Positions 55,866 through 64,000 of a stretch of DNA of 64,000 nucleotides are shown one piece after another. Position 1 is the first letter of the stretch, and every line of letters starts with the position of its first letter. The DNA is from Sycobia sp. Sy_11 (taxonomy: Eukaryota > Arthropoda > Insecta > Hymenoptera > Epichrysomallidae), in NCBI GenBank assembly GCA_018907035.1, contig JACCIC010000048.1, positions 1,581,001 to 1,645,000 of the forward strand. Reading direction: 5' to 3'. The notes beneath the pieces are model-generated. The model saw only the letters and a program-made list of their open reading frames with translations, made no database searches and was not told where the DNA came from. The position numbers and the translations under genes were made by a program.

Positions 55866-58080
55866 GTCTGCGGAACATATCTCCGGTGCTAAACTACCAA
55901 CTGTTTACGTCCACGTTCGTGTGCCCGGGTAATGTATCCCTCATCTTTAGTGTATGGAGCATGTATGGGAGATGCGGCTAAAATAGAGCAATGCTCTTTC
56001 AGGATAGGATCAACCGAGCTTTTGACCTAACGGGCTTAGTGCACCCAGGAGTCACCTATGCTGGGAGTGGGAAATTGGCGCTTACTTCCTAATTACCACA
56101 AACCCGTTACAAGTGGTTCAGCGACCATTAACAGTCAAATCCATGGAACGTTCTACTTTAATGGGTCGGGCGCTTGGCTTTATCGCCCGGCCGAGAGAAG
56201 GAACTACTCTATAAAAACCCCACTAATCCTAAATTGTATGGCAGTTACGATAGGGGATGCATGGTTCCAAGGCAGAAGATGGGAGCCACTACAACTGCCA
56301 GTGAAATTTACACCGCCCGTAACTAAAAATTCATTATCCACCGAATGGGATGCTAATAGCGACCGCAGTAGGTGGGCGTAACACAAAAATGATCAAATAA
56401 AAGAAGAGAGTAGAGGAGGAGAAAGAAAAGGAGAATAATAGGGAGAATAGGCGACCTAAAGACAAGGCCAAGACTGCAGAGAGGGAGCCAACCAAAATGG
56501 AAACGAGCAAATTAAAAGTCAGTAAAACGCCACTAATAAGGCTCAATAAAGCTGGTGACTCTAAGGACGCCGTCCAGGCTGCAGGCAAGTCAAGACCGCT
56601 GACTGAAACGAAAGTCGAAGAGAAAGATGAAAGCTCCTCCTCAGGGCAGAATCAGGTAAGCTTTTGTCAAGAACAACAGAAAACGCCCAGTGCAGTAGAG
56701 GAAGTAAGTACTGTCGAAGGCAGTAACAAAAACAGCGCAGCACAACTTCCCAAAGGCAGTCCATCTAACAACTTTACCATGGACTGCCTAGAGGTCCCAG
56801 CACATTGTGCAGATCTTTATGAAAAGATAAAAGTGGTCCTCAAAACAACGGAGAACCCAGAACTGTGAAAGAAGGGCCTAATTCGGAGGCCTTGCACGAG
56901 CTAGCAGCAAAACAAACAGTGAAGGGACCACAGACTTATGCAGCTGTGGTCTCCAATGACACTGATAGGCAAAGGAAGCTGGTCGTCTCGAAGGCCCAGA
57001 TTGCTAAAACCACAATAAGACCACCGCCTAAGGTGGTCAACGGCAGCTCGAGGGTGAAGAGATTAGAAAACGTACGATACCTTGGAATCCACTTCGGCGA
57101 ACATCTTCAAATCAGTTTCCATTTGAAAGCGGTACAATCCAAAAGTGTGGAATTGGTTAACAGGATTGAATGCCTGGCAAGATGGGAATGAGGCCTTATG
57201 CAGCGTCAGATTGGCACGATTTGAACGCGTGTTGAACAACAACGCAAGTTGTCGAGTACTCAAAGACAGGCACTCACTACAGTCACCGGTGCGTACAGGA
57301 CCACCTCAACAGTCGCCCTAGCACTGATAGCGGGAAAAGTCCCCATCGTGCTAGAATGCAGGCATAGAGCGGAACTGTATGCCAACCGTAAAAATGCAGC
57401 GTCACCTGAGGACCAACGTCGTGCCGCGAGAGAGATATCAGAAAGATATCTCGATGACTGGCAGAGGATCTGGAATAACTTGACAATAGGTAGGCTGACA
57501 CATTCTTACGTACCTAGTGTCAGAGATAGGATCAAGGCAGACTGAATCACGCTGTCGCGATGGATAATCCAATTGGCAATCGGAACTAACGGGTATGTAT
57601 ACAAAAATCATATACTGGTAAAAATGTTTACATAAGGAAAAGAATCATACTCTAATATAAGTGGACCGGCGCCATAACCCGATCCAGAAAACTGAAAATT
57701 AAGAAACCGCAATGAACACAAAGGCAATATTTATATATGCACGAAAACAAAATTTATTTATTTTTCCGAAATAAGTAGACAGTCACTATACACCTGTCTA
57801 CAAACCGGAAATATACATTAGCAATAAAAAAACCGGGCTATATACTGGTTAGCAACTCTAGTCTGAACATACACGATGCAATAAAAGCGATTCGGAACCC
57901 ACTATAATCTGTAGGTCCACAAAAGTCGCAATGATGTACAGATCTACACTAATAAGAAAAGATCAGCAATACTGAAAAGTTTTGGAGCACAACCAGTCGA
58001 TAAAGTGAAAGCTAGGAGCGGCCGGGAATGTTTATGTGCAGCAAAGCATAACTGAGCGACCTTTGATTTTTTTTTTCGTA
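55866..58080 (+). mobile_element. R1-clade LINE, copy B, with large internal deletion
   Basis: The second copy of the family at 1-4765, on the + strand. A leader (about 55866-56390) precedes ORF1. ORF1 N-terminal sequence (56397-56868 and 56865-57033, with KTAEREPTK, the SDCLEVPAHAADLYE-like block and PQTYAAVVSND) then fuses to the C-terminal ORF2 region (57037 onward, SRVKRLENVRYLGIHFGEHL). The joint at 57032-57040 lies at a shared GGTC, which in copy A occurs at about 670 and again at 3366. About 2.7 kb holding the ORF1 knuckles, endonuclease and RT palm are missing. The 3' tail runs 57590-58080. Confidence 0.8.
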
Positions 58081-58089
58081 ATATATCTA

Positions 58090-58405
58090 CAATGATTCGG
58101 AACGCACTATATAATCCTATAGAATTAGAAGGGCATCACACACCAATCTACAAATATGTAAATAAGAAACCGCAATAAGAAAATAACCAGCCTTTACACT
58201 GGTTAACAACTCTAGTCTGAAATAAGAATGTGCAATAAACAGTGGTTGGAAACCCACTATAAACTATAGGTCCACAAAAGTCGCAATGATGTACAGATCT
58301 GCAACTAAAAGAAAAGTTCAGCAATACTGAAAAGTTTTGGAGCACAACCAACTGATAAAGCCAAAGCTAGGTATGGCCGGGAATGTTTATTTAACATTTA
58401 CAGTG
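58090..58405 (+). repeat. Second 3' tail of the R1-clade LINE family in tandem
   Basis: Repeats the tail module of copy B: ACCAGCCTTTACACTGGTTAACAACTCTAGTCTGAA, AGGTCCACAAAAGTCGCAATGATGTACAGATCT and GCCGGGAATGTTTAT. The duplication of the tail without coding sequence fits either a 5'-truncated second insertion or a local duplication. Confidence 0.75.
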
Positions 58406-60435
58406 TTTGGGTTTATGTGCCCAAGTCAACCACGTTATTCACCTTTTCTTGCACTTTGAGTTAGATCTTCGAGATCTTTAAACCAAATAATATTTATATT
58501 CTATACAAAAATTTATATAAAAATGATTATAATGCTTTTAGTATTAGAAATTATCTGTATTATGTTTTAAAAATAATTTCTAATTTTATTTCTGTTTTTG
58601 ATGCTACTAAAAACTATTTAATATGCTTTTAGTTTACATTATAAGTAAATTTATAATCTTCAATTGATTATTCTTGATTCTTTTTACAGGAGGGGGACTT
58701 CGGCCCTTGCATTTTCGCCTAGCGGTACTAGATATCTCGTTAACATACTTTATCAAATTCAAATTAATAGCTGATAATTTGATTTAATGTTACTAGATTC
58801 AAATAAATTGCAGAAACAACTTTAAGAGAAACCGATAATATTATATTTTTTCAAATTAAATTATCGAAGTATAACTGACACAGTAAAAATTTTTCAGATT
58901 TTTTCATTGCTTATTTCCTTGAAGAACAGAAAGCGCTCTCGTATGGAAAGTTGTATGTAGCACACGGGATGGAAGGAATTTTACTTCATTGTGTCATAAT
59001 ATACTCTGTTCTCTCTATTTCCATACAAAATATAGGATGTCGCAATGAAAACGATGGAAACGTCCAGCTTCAACTGGCTTTGGCCAAAATCGGTATTTAT
59101 ATACGGATACCAATTCTAATATCGCAGATGCTCAGAAAAGATAAGGGGCTATTAATAAAGAAAGAACAGTCCCCAATCCTCAAAAAAATTTCATCGATGC
59201 TTGAAACCAAGGTCTGCACCCAAATATTTTTATGGAAATGTTTATGAACAGTGAAAAGTTTCAGAATTTTAACACCTCCACGCCTGTGACGTTGACAATC
59301 AGAATAAAATATTGTTAGGAGTGTGATTTTTCTCAGTCAAAAGCCGCAAACATATAGTACTACAACATAATCTAGCGAAAGATGTCTGTTTTTTCTTCTT
59401 TCCCACTTCAATATTAGGGATCGCACAACACTCCTCCGTGTCATCTTTCGATGAACTAGAAAACCGTGAGCTGAAATCTAAGTGATAATTGAATCACTTC
59501 CGCCGATTAAGTAAACCTGGTACTGTAAGCTAATAAAGAAAAAAAACTGGATCACTTCCTAACATTTCCACAACTGCGTACCTGTAAGCTAATAGACTTT
59601 ACGAGATCCCCGGAAGTGATCCACAACTCTATTAGCTATATTGTTTTTACCCGGTAAAAATTTGCGGTCTAAATCTATAGATTTAAAATTAAACGATTTC
59701 TTTCTATGTTAATTTTGAATTGAGGTAAAAATCCAAAGTTTCGTTTTGAATAATAATCGTTATTTTAGTTGCTAAATGATTTCACGTAAAAATAAAATCA
59801 ATATTTGAAAAATATCCGCTTGATTCTTACATATATCTTAAAGACTTATCATTTTGAGCAATCATGTTTGATTTAGTCAAACAGTTCCTTAACTTAATTG
59901 TACTTGCAGCATACTGCAGTTTCAATACCCGTGCAGAGATAAAGTTACCCGTTAGAGTGACCTGGTTTTTATTGTATTTAGTTTCAAAATGTGATCCCAA
60001 CTGAATTGTGATAGGTTCAAACTTGAATCCGTGTAACACGCTATTAGATTAATTGGAGGAGAAATATAATTAATTTGTATGCTAGATATTGCTATATATT
60101 TATATATAAATTGAATAGAATCGAGTTTGAAATAGTTAAATTTGTTTTATAATCAAATTATGTTTCTTCCTTATCTTGATTTTGCTCTGTTTCCTCTCAA
60201 GTTTTTAAGACTACTGAAGTGGAAATTCCTTATCGGTGAGCTAATTCGATGTATACAATGATATTAGTGTTTTTTAGCATATTAAAAAGTTTTTGTTTTC
60301 TTTTCTTAATGCTTGTAGCCAGACAACATAGCACCTGACAATTGAAGGGGTAACCATAGTCGGGCCTGCCAGTGGTGTTTCTACCACGGTCACGGGGCGG
60401 CTAGCACGGTGTAGACGAGCTCGATAGCCTGAAAT
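58406..60435. other. AT-rich stretch, no gene recognised
   Basis: A 98-residue + frame (58951-59247) is open but unrecognised. Inverted words GGATCACTTCC (59549-59559) and GGAAGTGATCC (59612-59622) and a repeated CTGTAAGCTAATA (59523, 59582) may mark a small decayed element. Otherwise nothing. Confidence 0.45.
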
Positions 60436-61790
60436 TCATTCACTTCGATCATTCAGAGGCCCGGCTACAGGGAAACTATCACCAATGTATCCTTCGCGAC
60501 GAATATCCTGGGTTCATACGTGCGGGACTATACACCCAGCGATCACCAGTAAGTTCACGTTCACACCATCACGATTACGTTCAGCTTTGGTGATGTCGCA
60601 CCGGTCAGGGTGACGGTTGATCGTCGTTCAGCCAGATGGTTTATTGCGAAGATGGATCACGAGAAGTTTTCCCAAGCGCTAAAATGCATCTGATTCGATA
60701 AGCCTGCAAGCAAGTGATATCGAGGAAACGCGCGCATTGTGCTCACCGAACGGCTTCTTGCTCAGCGGACGAAATCGCGGAGCTGCCGTGGCAATGCCTG
60801 AAGCTGTACCGCGTAGCCGAAAAGGCTTAAAGGTTTTGCTCGCGATAACACTTTTCGGATCACCGAACCTCTAATTGCGCGAAAGGCTCTGAAGCGAGCT
60901 ATCAAACTCAGTAAACAAAGATGCTGGGAAAAGCTGCGAGCAGATTTGAACACCAATCCATGGGAATTGAGGTACGGAATCACAACCCGCAAATTAGGCG
61001 CATTATTTAAGAACATGCTTCTGAGTGAGGCAGTGATGGATGGTATTGTCCATGCCCTATTCCCCACTTATCCCAAACAATGGGTTGATCTGTTGGCTAC
61101 CTAGGATCTTCAGGTACCGCTCTTCACAAGAGTTGAGCTAGAGGAAGCACTGCTCTCTATGAAGAATAAAAAGGCACCAGGGCCCGACAGATTCCGGCGG
61201 AGTTGCTGAAAACGGTAGTAAAGAACCATCCTGAACTGTTGCTTAGCATGTACAACTAGTGCCTTCGTTCGGGAATATTTATCCCCGCTGGAAGAAGGTG
61301 AGACTTGTGCTGATAAGCAAGGACAAAGAATCATCTAGTGCTCCATCTGCGTACGGACGGTGACCTTTCCGAATAGCAGTATGGCTTTCGGAATATGAGG
61401 TCCACCATAGATGCTATGCAGGAGGTAGTGGAAGCGACTAGGTCTACGGAATGGGCGAATCCCTTTTTCCGACTCTTGTGTCTCCTGGCGACACTCGATG
61501 TCAAAAATGCCTTCAACTCGCTCAGGTAGACAGACGTGCTGGGGTTACTGTAAAACGACTTCAAAGTACCTAGGTATCTACTACAGATCGTGGGATATAA
61601 TTTGAAGGACAAAACCTTTCTGTTCAACACGGCAGAGAGGTTTCAGCAAAAAGAGTCTACGTGTGGCGTGATCCAAGGCTCCATCCTGGGAACCGATTTA
61701 TAAAATATTTTCTATAAGGAAATCTTTCTGTTGGACATGCCGGAAAGCTGCTCGCTGATCGGATATGCGGATAAGATGACAACTGTTATT
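60436..61790 (+). mobile_element. Second R1-like LINE family, copy D, decayed ORF2
   Basis: The + strand pol remains start with the endonuclease end: RPGYRETITNVSFATNILGSY followed by DYTPSDHQ (SDH catalytic triad, about 60525). Next come the linker (QRCWEKLRADLN, 60920), LEEALLSMKNKKAPGPDRF (about 61137), VRLVLISKDKESSSAPSAYGR, LDVKNAFNSL (about 61498, motif A), GVIQGSILG (about 61660) and SLIGYADKMTT (about 61755), where YADD is changed to YADK. The order is right for a LINE pol, and the sequence is distinct from copies A-C. Stops and frameshifts are frequent. It ends abruptly at about 61790, where copy C begins on the other strand. Confidence 0.7.
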
Positions 61791-62025
61791 ATTGTGCACA
61801 ACTTATTCCAAACTAGAGTTGTTAACCAGTGTAGTGGCTGGTTATTTTCTTATTGCGGTTTCTTGTTTACAGATTTATAGACCGGTGTATGATGTTCTTC
61901 TACTTATATAGGAAAATACTTATAGATTCGTTTGTATATCTAAGTATTTATTTTTAATTGCCAGTATATGATTTGTTTAGAGTATATATTGACCATCAAT
62001 TCCAAACAGTCTGTTCCTTCCCTAC

Positions 62026-63447
62026 CTATTGAGGTTCCTCTGTTATTTCTGCCTGTAGCAGATTTTCTATTACTCCTATCGACTCCCTTTGGAACGTAAT
62101 CCTAATGTCATCGTATTTGGGAGAAACGGGCAGTACGTGGTCTGGTGTAGCCGCCTCACCACATGAGCATCGATCACTTTCTTTCAGATGGAAACGAGAG
62201 AGATAAGATCCGAAGTCTCCATGCCCAGTCAGAAATTGTATTAACCATCGCGACAGCCCGATGCAATCTGCCCCAATCCTATCTTTGACACTAGGTGGGT
62301 AAAAATGTGTCAGCCTACCTTTTGTCGAATTATCCCATATTTCTTGCCAGTTATCAAGATATCTTTCCGATATCTCTCGCTCGGCATGATGTTGGTTATC
62401 AAGCGACGCTGCATTTTTACGGTTTGTATACAGTTCCGCTCTACGTCTGCATTCTAGCACAATGGGGAGACGCATGTCTTTGAGTACCTGATAACTTGCG
62501 TTGCTGTTCCATACACATCAAATCGTACCACCCTGCCGCTGCGTATACAGCGATAGATATGAACAGCCCGGTATAGATAGTCCTAAGCACCTTAAATTCA
62601 AGGCCCCATTCCCATCTTGCCGGACGTCCGATCCTGTTAAATAAATCCACACATTTGGATTGTACTGCTTTCAAACGGCAACCCATTTTTAGATGGTCGC
62701 CGAAGTGTATTCCAAGGTATCTAACACTTTCTAATCTCTTCAGCTTCGAGCCGCGGATTTTAATGAGACGGGAGACTTTCGGGTGAAGATGGCCTCTCAA
62801 GATCAACATTCCACATTTTTGAGAGGCTAGCCTCATTTTATTGAGGCAATACTAAGATGGCATTTCTTCTAGCCTATCCTTTCGATCTCTCTACGCGCCT
62901 CTCCCTCACTTCGAGCGCGATGTCGTCGGCGTAATCGATGATCTCACACTCTAGTCTTGAGAGCTGCCAAACAAGAGGATCAAGGACAAGGTTCCACAGA
63001 GTTGAACCCAGTACGGATACCTGTGGGCATTCCTAATTGATTCGAAGTTGTACGTAAGGATACGGAGGCTATTCAGGTAATCTCGTATTAGCTTATAAAG
63101 ACCCCTGGGTCACGCTTTACTTTGGCTCGATTTGTAGCCCTCTTCATCCTATTTAACTCAGGGTTAATCAAAGTATGCATCCTCACTTTCACCTCCGCAA
63201 AGTGTGTGTTAGTCAGGTGCGTCAATTTCAGCACTGTCAATTCAGGATTGACGACGACTATTGCCGCCCAGAGGATAAGCCCATCCACATATACCATTCT
63301 CTTGCGCATGCCGAACCCCCCTATTCGGCCAGTGCGCTGGTATGGGTCCTGAAGAAGTAGGATGTCTACTCCATTTTCTATGCATTTGGTTCTTATTTCA
63401 GGAGTGACCCTGCGCGCTCTTCTAGCATTTAGCTGCGCAAAGCGCAA
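62026..63447 (-). pseudogene. LINE copy C ORF2, fused endonuclease start and RT end
   Basis: Starts at 63447 with MRFAQLNARRARRVTPEIRTKC and VDILLLQDPYQRTGR; LLQEPY is LLQDPY here. It reads on to TNRAKVKRDPGVFIS with a stop at 63088-63090. Next come CPQVSVLGSTLWNLVLDPL (about 63030) and IDYADDIALEV (about 62945, YADD intact). Then 62836-62441 encodes MRLASQKCGMLILRGHLHPK and SVRYLGIHFGDHLK. A shift near 62470 leads to 62475-62026 with LPIVLECRRRAEL and the finger CSCGEAATPDH...C (residues about 108-125 of that frame). Much of EN and RT is deleted. Confidence 0.75.
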
Positions 63448-63489
63448 ATCAGGCCCACTTTGACTCTTTCGTACTCCACTGTCTATAAT

Positions 63490-64000
63490 CCGTGGAGTTC
63501 ACTAGCTTCTCCATGGCAGCTTTCTACGCTGGGCACTTTTGTCCTTTGAGCCGTGATTGTGCGGTCTCTTTGATTTTTTGGGGCTATCTCTTTATTTTTA
63601 CATTCCTTGCTGCCATGTCCCCCCTGAGCATGAGTTGTGGGAGCAGCATTGTTCTGCCTTACAATGCTTGGCTACATGTTCGTAGCCCTCACACTTAAAA
63701 CATTGTGAAACTCGGAGGTAATCCTGCACGCGGCACAAGAGTGACTCAATATAGACTCTTTGACGGTGTAGAAGTTTTTCTCTGATATCCGGTGTAACCT
63801 CCGCAACTCAGTTTATGACTGCATCGCTCTTCTAGTTCCTCGCGAAGCGGGGTTTGAATAATTCAGAGAATTCTTCTCTTGTTGAGGTCAGGTCCTCGTT
63901 TTGCTGAAATATGACCGAAGTTCTGTTGTCTGAAGATCTGTCCTTGGATACGTTATAGACAATAAGCCTCGGCTTGCCCCATTCTGGTGGCTCGATATCG
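63490..64000 (-). pseudogene. LINE copy C ORF1, C-terminal fragment
   Basis: On the - strand: IEPPEWGKPRLIVYNVSKD (63995), FSELFKPRFARN (stop), AEVTPDIREKLLHRQRVYIESLLC, then CFKCEGYEHVAKHCKAEQCC (about 63700-63640), a CCHC knuckle matching the CSKCQGYGHVAKHC of copy A. It continues into sequence with a frame break (SGGTWQQGM) and ends near 63500, close to the ORF2 start at 63447. The rest of ORF1 lies beyond the window. Confidence 0.65.

Larger units (their letters stand above)
61791..64000 (-). mobile_element. R1-clade LINE, copy C, with internal deletions, 5' end outside window
   Basis: Same family as copy A, on the - strand. From high to low coordinate: the ORF1 C-terminal region (64000-63490), ORF2 endonuclease start (63447-63120), a deletion joining the endonuclease to the RT (about 63120-63030), the YADD region (about 62940), RT connection (62836-62440) and C-terminal finger (62475-62026), then the 3' tail (62025-61791). 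The tail ends in ACCAGCCACTACACTGG and GTTGTGCAC (reverse) and lacks the final part seen in copies A and B. Confidence 0.8.

Overview
The window looks like repeat-rich nuclear DNA of an insect. The evidence is a host-type beta-tubulin gene split by introns, many decayed DD34D mariner copies, R1-clade LINEs with Cys-His gag proteins, BEL/Pao and Gypsy LTR-element remains, a tRNA-derived SINE and long (AT)n/(GT)n arrays in a very AT-rich background. A hymenopteran such as an ant would fit the mariner and Waldo-like content, but that is inference; the sequence does not name the species.

Layout. 1-4.8 kb: decayed R1-clade LINE (copy A, +). 5.7 kb: a 105-bp tandem duplication. 6.2-7.4 kb: a mariner. 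7.7-10.8 kb: a BEL/Pao remnant (-). 10.9-11.5 kb: one copy of an AT-rich interspersed repeat whose second copy (23.7-24.5 kb) carries a perfect TTAA-flanked 140-bp MITE. 13.2-18.6 kb: four mariner remnants, the first interrupted by a tRNA-derived SINE with an 11-bp target-site duplication. 18.7-23.5 kb: an LTR-like block, a degraded Gypsy pol and a gag-like fragment. 24.6-26.4 kb: two clusters of a 60-bp minisatellite, composite microsatellites and a SINE tail. 27.1-29.9 kb: a divergent beta-tubulin gene (-), the only host gene recognised. 32.3-33.7 kb: a GC-rich LTR-like block and an AT-rich minisatellite. 34.2-38.9 kb: an intact two-ORF R1-clade (Waldo/Mino-like) LINE (-) sitting inside a (GT)n microsatellite. 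39-44.5 kb: a GC-rich Gypsy element (+) with every pol domain present but broken. 46-52.5 kb: three more mariner remnants and a degraded stretch resembling a Polinton-type packaging ATPase. 53.16-54.20 kb: a near-perfect 0.41-kb inverted repeat around an (AAAAT)-rich spacer. 55.9-58.4 kb, 60.4-61.8 kb and 61.8-64 kb: three more LINE remnants, two of the same family as copy A.

How it works together: the window is mainly layered transposon deposits. Two nestings are clear (SINE in mariner, MITE in an older repeat), and the Waldo-like LINE lies inside a microsatellite. Apart from the Waldo-like LINE, nearly every element has stops, frameshifts or lost catalytic residues. The most notable items are the Waldo-like LINE (possibly active), the beta-tubulin gene that keeps four open exons and consensus splice sites but has no recognisable last exon here, and the long inverted repeat, which would fold into a roughly 0.4-kb hairpin if transcribed.
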